Assembly: GCF_019823065.1 (NCBI RefSeq)
Contig: NZ_CP081966.1
Location: forward strand, 1,388,001-1,452,000
Length of the DNA: 64,000 nt
From: Pseudomonas mosselii
GTDB taxonomy: Bacteria; Pseudomonadota; Gammaproteobacteria; Pseudomonadales; Pseudomonadaceae
Reading direction: 5' to 3'
Shown here: piece after piece, positions 57,162 through 64,000 of the stretch
Numbering within the stretch: the stretch's first letter is position 1
Layout: every line of letters starts with the position of its first letter
The notes under the pieces: model-generated
Database searches by the model: none
Seen by the model: only the letters and a program-made list of their open reading frames with translations
What the model was told of the DNA's origin: nothing
Position numbers and translations under genes: made by a program

Positions 57162-57278
57162 ATGTTCTTCGACAACGTGGTTATCGCCGGTGTGGTAACG
57201 GTCGGGTTGATGTTGGCGTTCTTCGCCGGTCTGGGCATTTTCATCTGGAAGGACTCGAAAAAGCGTAATCAGCGCTGA
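57162..57278 (+). CDS. ccoM: Likely cbb3-type cytochrome oxidase subunit CcoM
   Basis: The 38-residue protein starts MFFDNVVIAGVVTVGLMLAF and ends WKDSKKRNQR: one membrane helix with a basic cytoplasmic tail. Sequence and length match the small CcoM subunit found in cbb3 oxidases of Pseudomonas, whose gene lies apart from the cco operon. A GGGAGGGG ribosome site precedes it. Identification is from memory of the family. Confidence 0.6.
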   Translation: MFFDNVVIAGVVTVGLMLAFFAGLGIFIWKDSKKRNQR

Positions 57279-57311
57279 TCCTTCCCGATCCATGAGCACG
57301 CAAGGCATTTA

Positions 57312-57337
57312 GGGCGACTTCGGTCGCCCATTTTTTT
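57312..57337 (+). terminator. Terminator after the CcoM-like gene
   Basis: GGGCGACTTCGGTCGCCC with seven T residues after it. Confidence 0.85.
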
Positions 57338-57390
57338 GCCTGGATTTTCATCGCGGGGCGGGGCTTGCCGACGTACGGGGCGCATTCATC

Positions 57391-58119
57391 TCAGGGTTGT
57401 TGAGCGGTCGCCGCCAGCACGATCTCGCGAATGCAAACCTGCTGCGGCTGCTGGTAGGCCCAGACGATCGCCCCGGCGACATCCTCGGCGCTCAGTACCA
57501 CGCCGCCCATATCATTGGCCTTCCACGCTTCGTAGTCGCGCTTGATGCCCTCGTCGGTGGTGTGCCCGAGCAGCTCGGTCTCCACCGCGCCCGGGGCGAT
57601 GGTCACCACCCGCACATTATGCGGCGCCAACTCTTCGCGCAGGTTCTCCGACAGCCCGTGCACGGCAAACTTGCTGCCCACATAGGCCACATGGTTGGGG
57701 AAGGTCTTGCGCCCGGCCACGGAACTGACGTTGATCAGCGTGCCGTGGCGCCGCTCGATCATCCCGCCGACCAGCGCCTGCACGCCGTTGAGCAATCCCT
57801 TGACGTTGATGTCGAACATGCGCTCCCACTGCTCCGGATCCTGCTCGTGCACCTGCCCCAGCAGCATCACCCCGGCGTTGTTCACCAGGGCATCGGCCGG
57901 GCCGTACAGCGCTTCGGCCTCGGCCACGGCAGCCACCAGCGCCGCCCGGTCGCGGATATCCACGGCGCGGCACAGGCAATCGGGAAGCGCCAGCGCCTCG
58001 AGGCGTTCCAGGCGTCGGGCGATCAGCAGCAGTGGATGACCCGCAGCGGAGAATCGCTGGGCGGTGGCGGCGCCGATACCGGAGCTGGCGCCAGTGACAA
58101 TGATCAAGGGTTTGTTCAT
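57391..58119 (-). CDS. SDR-family oxidoreductase
   Basis: The start at 58119 (MNKPLIIVTGASSGIGAATA) gives 242 residues. The cofactor motif TGASSGIG is present, with NAG in LVNNAGVML and the catalytic Ser-Tyr-Lys set NVSSVAG and YVGSK. It is like classical NADP-dependent reductases of the YdfG type. Substrate unknown. The divergent LysR gene starts 101 bases away and may control it. Confidence 0.88.
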   Translation of the reverse strand: MNKPLIIVTGASSGIGAATAQRFSAAGHPLLLIARRLERLEALALPDCLCRAVDIRDRAALVAAVAEAEALYGPADALVNNAGVMLLGQVHEQDPEQWERMFDINVKGLLNGVQALVGGMIERRHGTLINVSSVAGRKTFPNHVAYVGSKFAVHGLSENLREELAPHNVRVVTIAPGAVETELLGHTTDEGIKRDYEAWKANDMGGVVLSAEDVAGAIVWAYQQPQQVCIREIVLAATAQQP

Positions 58120-58220
58120 GGTTGCCTCCCAGGCATAATCGCTTTCGATGGCCAGGATTCTAGATTGCGTCTGCGGCCATGAAAAACGGCTTATTTCTCT
58201 GGCTGGCATCGGTTCTATCT

Positions 58221-59000
58221 ATGGATATTCGTCACCTCAAGGCATTTATCGCCGTCTTCGAAGCGCGCAACATCACGGTAGCCGCCCAGCGTTTGTGCGT
58301 GGCCCAGCCGACTTTGTCGGTGACCATTCGCCAGCTGGAAGAGGAGCTGGGCGCCGAATTGTTCCTGCGCCAAGCCCGTGGGGTCGAAGTCAGCGAGCAG
58401 GCCCGCGAGCTCTATCCCCAGGCCTGCCGCATGGTGGCCGAGGCCGAGGCCCTGCGCCTGCGTTTTCGTCAGGGGCAGGAGCGGGTGCCGTTGGCGCTGG
58501 GCATCGAGGCCGACATCGCACCGGCCCAGGTCGAGGCCTGCGTGCGTCTGGCCAGCCAGGCGGTGGCGGGCTTGCAGTTGACCCTGCTGGAGGGCTGCGA
58601 CGGTGATGCACGCCTGGCGGACGAGTCTCAGCGCTGTGAGGACGAACTGTTCCTGCCGCTGTGGGAGGAAGCGTTCGTGCGGGTGATGGCCACCGGCAGC
58701 CAGCCGGACGGACGCTGGATCACCTGCCCGCAGCACCCGTCGCACCAACGCTTGATGGGCTTGTATGACGGGGGGGAGCAGGTCGGCCAGGCCGGTTCGT
58801 TGCAACGGGTCCTGGCCATGGTCGCCGCCGGGCAGGGCGCGGCCTGGTTGCCGCAGTCGCTGGTCGAGCGTTGCCCGGGCGTCTACTGGCAGCCGGGCAG
58901 CGGCCTGACGCTGCGCCGTCGGGTCGGATTGTGCATGTCCCATGAGGCCTTGGCACTACCCGCCGTGGCAGCGCTGCATCAGGCCCTGAGCCGCGCTTGA
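58221..59000 (+). CDS. LysR-family transcriptional regulator
   Basis: I start at 58221 (MDIRHLKAFIAVFEARN), giving 259 residues, short for the family because the C-terminal effector domain is reduced. The helix-turn-helix is FEARNITVAAQRLCVAQPTL. It is divergent from the SDR gene, the usual position of a regulator for its target. Ligand unknown. Confidence 0.85.
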   Translation: MDIRHLKAFIAVFEARNITVAAQRLCVAQPTLSVTIRQLEEELGAELFLRQARGVEVSEQARELYPQACRMVAEAEALRLRFRQGQERVPLALGIEADIAPAQVEACVRLASQAVAGLQLTLLEGCDGDARLADESQRCEDELFLPLWEEAFVRVMATGSQPDGRWITCPQHPSHQRLMGLYDGGEQVGQAGSLQRVLAMVAAGQGAAWLPQSLVERCPGVYWQPGSGLTLRRRVGLCMSHEALALPAVAALHQALSRA

Positions 59001-59056
59001 ACGACCAGGATTGTGGGAGCAACTGTCTTGCTCAATTTTTAGAATCTGGCGCGATC

Positions 59057-59160
59057 CCTGTGGGAGCGGCCTTGTGTCGCGAAAGGGCTGCGAAGCAGCC
59101 CCGACAATCTTGAAACATACCCAAGATCCTGGGGCCGCTTCGCGACACAAGGCCTACAGG
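59057..59160. repeat. Inverted pair of GGAGCGGCC-type extragenic palindromes
   Basis: CCTGTGGGAGCGGCCTTGTG and the inverted CACAAGGCCTACAGG face each other between the LysR and SDR genes. The same family as at 16088. Confidence 0.65.
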
Positions 59161-59195
59161 GAACCGCGTAACAAGCCAGTCAATCTGCCACATGC

Positions 59196-59954
59196 CTAGA
59201 GAAACATCCCCCCTGACACCTCCAGCCGCTGCCCCGTGATCCAGCCATTGCCGTCCTCCAGCAACAGGGCGATGGCCGCACCGATATCGTCGGGCAGGCC
59301 GACGCGTCCCAACGCCGTGTTGCCGGCGATGTAGTCATTGACCTGCTGGTTGTCGCGCACCACGCCACCGCCGAAGTCGGTCTCGATGGCGCCCGGCGCG
59401 AGAATGTTCACGCGAATACCGCGCGCCCCCAGCTCCTTGGCCTGGTAGCGAGTCAGCACTTCCATGGCGCCCTTCATGGCCGCATAGGCGGCGTAGCCGG
59501 GCAGGGCGAAGCGGGTCAGGCCTGTGGAGATGTTGACGATGCGCCCGCCGTCGGCCAGCAGCGGCAGCAGGCGCTGGGTGAGGAAGAACGGCCCCTTGAG
59601 CTGGATGTTCAGCAACTGGTCGAATTGCACTTCGCTGGTCTCGCTGAACGGCACGTTCAGGCCGATGCCGGCGTTGTTCACCAGGAAGTCCAGCTGGCGG
59701 CGGCCAAACTGCTGTTCGAGGGTGTCGCCCAGGCGCTCGGCGAAGGCGGCAAAGCTGGCGCTGTCGCTGACATCCAGTTGCAGCATGGCGGCGCGCACGC
59801 CGGCCTGTTCGAGCGAGGCGGCCACGGCGTGGGCCTCGTCGGCCTTGCTGTGGTAGGTGCCGATGATGTCGATTCCGCGAGCGGCCAGGTGTTCGGCGGT
59901 GTTCTTGCCCAGGCCGCGGCTGGCGCCGGTGATCAGTGCGATCTTGCGAGTCAT
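59196..59954 (-). CDS. SDR-family oxidoreductase (3-oxoacyl reductase-like)
   Basis: Starting at 59954 (MTRKIALITGASRGLG) gives 252 residues. The TGASRGLG cofactor motif, NNAG and the active-site set NISTGL and YAAMK are present. A GAGG ribosome site precedes the ATG. A run of eleven G residues lies 15–26 bases upstream of the start. The LysR gene at 60068 is divergent and likely regulates it. Confidence 0.88.
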   Translation of the reverse strand: MTRKIALITGASRGLGKNTAEHLAARGIDIIGTYHSKADEAHAVAASLEQAGVRAAMLQLDVSDSASFAAFAERLGDTLEQQFGRRQLDFLVNNAGIGLNVPFSETSEVQFDQLLNIQLKGPFFLTQRLLPLLADGGRIVNISTGLTRFALPGYAAYAAMKGAMEVLTRYQAKELGARGIRVNILAPGAIETDFGGGVVRDNQQVNDYIAGNTALGRVGLPDDIGAAIALLLEDGNGWITGQRLEVSGGMFL

Positions 59955-59969
59955 GTCGGTTACCTCGTT

Positions 59970-59980
59970 GGGGGGGGGGG
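59970..59980. repeat. Homopolymeric G11 tract in the SDR/LysR intergenic region
   Basis: Eleven G residues in a row lie 16 bases upstream of the SDR start (as C11 on its coding strand), just before the GAGG ribosome site. Such tracts change length by slippage. Confidence 0.85.
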
Positions 59981-60067
59981 AATGACAGGTTATTGATCGG
60001 TTGATGGCTGTTAAATCCACGGATTCCGGAAATACTGTTCGTATTGAATGGACAATCGGAGCCCGTC

Positions 60068-60988
60068 ATGAACAAGCTGGAGCTGTTGCGCACTTTTGTC
60101 AGGGTCAGCGAACTGAGCAGTTTCACCCTGGCCGGCGAAAGCCTGGGCCTGCCGCGTTCGACCGTCTCCGAGCAGGTGCGGGCGCTGGAACGGTTGCTCG
60201 GCACGCGCCTGTTCAACCGCACCACGCGGCGGGTGCAGACCACCCAGGACGGCGCCTTGCTCTACGAGCGCAGCAAGGACCTGCTGTCGGGCATGGACGA
60301 GATCGAAAGCCTGTTCAGCGCCGACGATGCCGAGCTGACCGGGCGCCTGCGCATCGACCTGCCGACCATGATGGCGCGGCGGCTGATTGTGCCGGCGCTG
60401 CCAGGGTTTCTCGAGCGTTTCCCGCGCCTGGAAGTGGAGCTTAGTTGCACCGACCGCCAGGTCGACCTGCTGCGCGAAGGCTTCGACTGCGTGATGCGCA
60501 TCGGCGCGCTCAGCGAACTGGACGTGGTCGCCCGCCCGGTGGGGCGACTGAGCATGCGCAACTGTGCCAGCCCCGCCTACCTCGAGCGTCACGGCGTGCC
60601 ACGGAACCTGCAGGATCTGGCCGGCCATCGGTTGGTCCACTACGTGCGCAACCTCGGTGCCCGCAGCGCCGGGTTCGAATACGTGCAGGAGGGCGAGCTG
60701 CGCTTTCAGGCCATGGCCGGCGTGGTCACGGTGAACAATGCCGAAGCCTATTCCGCCGCCTGCCTGGCAGGGCTCGGGCTGATCCAGGTACCGGCGGTGG
60801 GCGTCGATGAACACCTGCGCAATGGAGAACTGATATCGCTGCTCGAGCCCTGGCAGGCGCGGGCCATGCCGGTGTCGCTGCTGTATGCCCGGCAGCGCCA
60901 TGTGCCGCGCCGAGTCCAGGCGTTCATGAACTGGCTGGCGGCGCTGCTGGCGTCGCAGGTCGACCCGGTGGCGGCGCCAACCGGCTGA
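60068..60988 (+). CDS. LysR-family transcriptional regulator
   Basis: The 306-residue protein has an N-terminal helix-turn-helix (SSFTLAGESLGLPRSTVSEQ) and a full effector-binding domain from about 90. It belongs to the common LysR group that represses or activates a divergent oxidoreductase. The target is likely the SDR gene at 59196–59954. Ligand unknown. Confidence 0.9.
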   Translation: MNKLELLRTFVRVSELSSFTLAGESLGLPRSTVSEQVRALERLLGTRLFNRTTRRVQTTQDGALLYERSKDLLSGMDEIESLFSADDAELTGRLRIDLPTMMARRLIVPALPGFLERFPRLEVELSCTDRQVDLLREGFDCVMRIGALSELDVVARPVGRLSMRNCASPAYLERHGVPRNLQDLAGHRLVHYVRNLGARSAGFEYVQEGELRFQAMAGVVTVNNAEAYSAACLAGLGLIQVPAVGVDEHLRNGELISLLEPWQARAMPVSLLYARQRHVPRRVQAFMNWLAALLASQVDPVAAPTG

Positions 60989-61112
60989 AACGGGAAGGGT
61001 GAGAATGCGTGGCGAAGGTTCCCGCAGTTGCGTTAGGCTGATACCTGCGCGTCGCCCGCCAGAGGTGACCGTTCCCTGCGTGCGTCACTTCCGAATTTTG
61101 CGAGGTTACGCC

Positions 61113-61433
61113 ATGGCCATCACTTCCCAGGACATCTGCGACGCCGCCGACCAGCTCAAGGGCTTTGTCGGTTTCCACGGCAAGCGCGGCATGCATATCG
61201 TGCGGTTTTCCGAAGATTCGTTCGGCATGGACGTCGCCGACGACAGCATCACCCCCTGCAACGAGTTCGTCTGGCGCCCCGAGGCCGACACGCGCATGGC
61301 ATTGTGCCGGGAGCGCCTGGCCTTGCTGCTGGAGCAGCATGTGGACGATCGGCTGAACATCGGCGAGCCGCTGCGCATCTACCTCAAGCGCACCGACCTG
61401 CCGGAGATCGTGGCTGAACGCAGCCTGCGCTGA
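61113..61433 (+). CDS. DUF2025 protein
   Basis: The ATG at 61113 gives 106 residues (MAITSQDICDAADQLKGFVGF). It belongs to the DUF2025 family, small conserved proteins of pseudomonads with no known function. It has no signal or membrane segment. It is convergent with the CHASE4-PAS-GGDEF-EAL gene, 20 bases apart. Confidence 0.82.
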   Translation: MAITSQDICDAADQLKGFVGFHGKRGMHIVRFSEDSFGMDVADDSITPCNEFVWRPEADTRMALCRERLALLLEQHVDDRLNIGEPLRIYLKRTDLPEIVAERSLR

Positions 61434-61453
61434 AGGCATGCATCAAGAGGGAG

Positions 61454-63988
61454 TCAGGACACATCCTGCTGGCGCACCTCGCGGCCCGCCAGCAGCGCCT
61501 CGAAACCCGCCCGGTCCACCGGCTTGCTCAGGTAGTAGCCCTGGACCTCATGGCACTGCTCCCTGTCCAGCGCCTGCAACTGCTGCTCGGTCTCCACCCC
61601 CTCAGCGGTGACCGTCAGCCCCATGGCCTTGCCCAGGTTGATGATGGCCTGCACCACTGCCCGGTCGTTGCCGCTCTGGCTGCTGAGCCCGGCGATGAAG
61701 CGCTTGTCGATCTTGATGCTGTCGAAGGGGTAGGTGCGCAGGTAACCCAGCGACGAGTAACCGGTGCCGAAGTCGTCCATGTTCAGGCGCACGCCCAGCT
61801 CCTTGAGCGCGAGCATGGTGCCCAGGGCGCCCTCGATGTCGTTGAGCATCACGTTCTCGGTGATCTCCAGTTCCAGGCGCTGGGCCGGGAAGCCGGTGTC
61901 CAGCAGTACCTGGCGCACATCGGCGACCACATCGCTGCGGGAGAACTGCGCCGGCGACAGGTTGACCGAGACCAGCAGTTCGTCGGGCCAGTCGCGGGCA
62001 TTGCGGCAGGCCTCGGCCAGCACCCAGCGACCAAGGGGCACGATCAGGTCGCTCTGCTCGGCCAGGGGAATGAAGGTGTCCGGCCCGAGCAGGCCCTCCT
62101 CGGGGTGCTGCCAGCGCAGCAGGGCCTCTACCGAGACGATGCGCAGGTCGTACAGGCGATAGCGTGGCTGATAGTGCAGGACGAACTCGTGCTGCTTGAT
62201 CGCCCGGCGCAGGTCGTTTTCCAGTTGTCGGCGGTACTGGATCTGCTGGTTCATCTCTGGCGAGAAGTAACGCCAGGTATTCTTGCCGTCGGCTTTGGCC
62301 TGGTACAGCGCAATGTCGGCGTAGCGGATCAACTCACCGGCATCGTAGCCCTGGATTCGGGTCTGGGCGATGCCAATGCTGGCGCCGATATGCAACTGTT
62401 GTCCCTCGTAGATTATAGGTTGCTGCAGCAACTCGAGCAGGCGGGCGCAGAAACGATCGATCTCGCTGCGATTGTCCAGGCCATGCAGCACCAGGACGAA
62501 CTCGTCGCCGCCCAGGCGAGCCACCAGGTCATTTTCGCGGGTGGTGTCGCGCAGGCGACCGGCCACCTCCTGCAACACCGCGTCGCCGGCCGGGTGGCCG
62601 AGGGAATCGTTGATCGGCTTGAAACTGTCCAGGTCGAGCAGCAGCAAGGTCAGCGGCGGTGAATCGCTGCCGCGCAACAGCGCATGCTCAAGGTGGCGTG
62701 ACAGCTTGTTGCGGTTGGCAAGGCCAGTCAGGGCATCGTGCATCGACAGGTGCTGGATGCGGGCATGGGCGGCGACTTCGTCAGTGATATCGCTGGCGGT
62801 GCCGCGAAAGCCGGCGAGCTTGCCCTCGTAGACGATCGAGCGCGCCGAAACGCGGCAGTAGCGGTTCTGCCCGCTGGCGTCATCGTAGTTGCAGCGCAGG
62901 TTGGCCAGTTGCTGCGGGTTGTCGTCGGCCTGGCTGTCGAGCCACGGCAGCAGGGGCGTGGTGTCGCAGGCCAGCAGCTGGTTTAGCGGCTGGCCTATCC
63001 AGTCCTCGAGCCGGTAGCCGGTGACGCTGACGAAGCGCTGCGACAGGTAGGTCAGGCGGTGCTGGCGGTCGGTTTCCCAGATCCAGTCCGACGCGGCCTC
63101 GGCCACTGCGCGAAAGCGCTGCTCGCTGGCCTCCAGGGCGCGGTTGCTTTGCTGCAGGCGCAGCAGGCTGTCGTCGATGGCGCGGGAGCTGCGCAGGGCA
63201 TGGCGGAACAGGTACAGGAGCACCAGGCCGAGCACCAGCAGCACCGCCAGCAGCGGCGGCAGGAAAGCGTGGAGCAACTGGCGACCCGGTAGCGGCGTGT
63301 TCCAGGCCAGGTAATAGCCGGTTTCCTCCAGGGCGATGTGCGGTTGTCCGGTCTGGGCGGCGCCATTTTTCTCCAGGCGCATGCCGGTCAGGCCCGCACC
63401 CTTGCCCAGCACGGCGAGCTTGGCCTCGGTCAGTTGGTCGATAAACACCATCACCGGCGCCTGGCGCACATCCGCCTCGGTCACCTCTTTGTCCGGGCGC
63501 ACCGCCGCCGCGCTGAGCACCGCGGGCCAGCCGTTGAAGCGCACGAAGTGGGCCACCTGCTCGCGGGCCGGGGCCGCCTTGCGCGCCGCGTCGGTGATCG
63601 GCGCCAGGGGACTGTCGATATGGGCGCTGGCCGGTGAGTCGGTGGGCTTGCCCTTGAACAGGGCATAGGTGGTGCGGTCATCCTCGATCACGAACACGCC
63701 TTCGTAGCCGCTGGCGCTGTACAGCGACTCACCGACGTTCTTCTCGTCATACGCCCACTGCCAGTCGACCTTGCCTACCAGATGTTCGTAGGCAGCGTCC
63801 CAGACGGCGTAGCTGGAGAGGAACTGGCGCGACGCCACCAGCCGCTGCTCCAGTGCCTGGGTAGCCTGGAAGGTGCTCTGCTCCAGCGCCTGGCGGTCCA
63901 GCGTGGCGGCGATGTTGAACAGCGCCACCAGGGTGAACACGCAGGCGAGGCCGAACAGAGCGCAGAAGGCGCCTACCAGCCTGCGCAC
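61454..63988 (-). CDS. CHASE4-PAS-GGDEF-EAL cyclic-di-GMP protein
   Basis: The frame is open to the window edge; the GTG at 63988 is one possible start, so the true start may be beyond 64000. The visible part has 844 residues: a CHASE4 periplasmic sensor between two helices (about 10–265), a PAS domain (about 290–400), GGDEF (ARLGGDEF, with RxxD as REND) and EAL (VEALLRW, DDFGTGYSS). Both catalytic motifs look intact. It is therefore bifunctional by sequence. The sensor's signal is unknown. Confidence 0.88.
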   Translation of the reverse strand: MRRLVGAFCALFGLACVFTLVALFNIAATLDRQALEQSTFQATQALEQRLVASRQFLSSYAVWDAAYEHLVGKVDWQWAYDEKNVGESLYSASGYEGVFVIEDDRTTYALFKGKPTDSPASAHIDSPLAPITDAARKAAPAREQVAHFVRFNGWPAVLSAAAVRPDKEVTEADVRQAPVMVFIDQLTEAKLAVLGKGAGLTGMRLEKNGAAQTGQPHIALEETGYYLAWNTPLPGRQLLHAFLPPLLAVLLVLGLVLLYLFRHALRSSRAIDDSLLRLQQSNRALEASEQRFRAVAEAASDWIWETDRQHRLTYLSQRFVSVTGYRLEDWIGQPLNQLLACDTTPLLPWLDSQADDNPQQLANLRCNYDDASGQNRYCRVSARSIVYEGKLAGFRGTASDITDEVAAHARIQHLSMHDALTGLANRNKLSRHLEHALLRGSDSPPLTLLLLDLDSFKPINDSLGHPAGDAVLQEVAGRLRDTTRENDLVARLGGDEFVLVLHGLDNRSEIDRFCARLLELLQQPIIYEGQQLHIGASIGIAQTRIQGYDAGELIRYADIALYQAKADGKNTWRYFSPEMNQQIQYRRQLENDLRRAIKQHEFVLHYQPRYRLYDLRIVSVEALLRWQHPEEGLLGPDTFIPLAEQSDLIVPLGRWVLAEACRNARDWPDELLVSVNLSPAQFSRSDVVADVRQVLLDTGFPAQRLELEITENVMLNDIEGALGTMLALKELGVRLNMDDFGTGYSSLGYLRTYPFDSIKIDKRFIAGLSSQSGNDRAVVQAIINLGKAMGLTVTAEGVETEQQLQALDREQCHEVQGYYLSKPVDRAGFEALLAGREVRQQDVS

Positions 63989-64000
63989 CTGCAGGCGCGA

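Overview
The window is chromosomal DNA from a Pseudomonas of the P. putida group. Evidence is the gene order (bfr–bfd–peroxiredoxin–rnt–pyrC–motY–argG; nth–rnf–metG–apbC–csp–dcd; a braC/liv operon; nbdA-like–rapA), the high-GC codon use and the many REP palindromes with the core GGGCAAGCCCGCTCCC. Nearly all of it is core housekeeping sequence. The accessory part is one mobile/repeat block at about 26.1–29.6 kb.

1–9.3 kb: end of a molybdopterin oxidoreductase, glutaredoxin grxD, an iron-storage pair (a haem-type bacterioferritin and the Bfd ferredoxin, with a Fur-like site), a 2-Cys peroxiredoxin, rnt–pyrC, the flagellar motor protein gene motY, argG, a small membrane protein and a NarL-type response regulator. 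9.3–14.8 kb: nth, an unusual rnf locus and metG. The rnf locus has only A, D, G and E. It lacks rnfB and rnfC, and subunits A and E have lost cysteines that bind iron–sulfur clusters in canonical complexes. 15–26 kb: apbC, a cold-shock gene, dcd, a metal-dependent deacylase, a penicillin-acylase lipoprotein, two SEC-C zinc-motif proteins around a LEA-type lipoprotein, two tandem OmpA/TSP3 lipoproteins and a collagen-like secreted protein.

26.1–29.6 kb: an IS110-family element (IS1111 type, by its subterminal repeats) has entered a palindrome of a ~270-bp intergenic repeat. An IS256-family element has then entered the IS110 transposase gene with an 8-bp target duplication. A second copy of the ~270-bp repeat lies inverted nearby. 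The two copies differ by compensated base pairs in several stems, so they look like a structured element. The right non-coding end of the IS110 element has a stem-loop that could be a bridge RNA.

29.6–46.8 kb: copD-like gene, dinG, a GH50/agarase-like glycoside hydrolase, a beta-lactamase-fold esterase, an OmpA lipoprotein with an Ala/Lys/Pro tail, pdxH, slyB, an FAD protein, and the branched-chain amino acid transporter livF-livG-livM-livH behind its binding-protein gene braC, which is separated from livH by a terminator. 46.8–64 kb: a solitary FtsZ/tubulin-superfamily protein, a hydroxyisobutyrate-dehydrogenase-like enzyme, an NbdA-like MHYT-GGDEF-EAL protein, rapA, several small proteins (one probably CcoM of cbb3 oxidase), two SDR/LysR divergent pairs, a DUF2025 protein and a CHASE4-PAS-GGDEF-EAL protein running to the window edge.

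The most interesting items are the reduced rnf locus, the tubulin-like protein, the covarying structured repeat, and the IS110 element with its candidate guide RNA.
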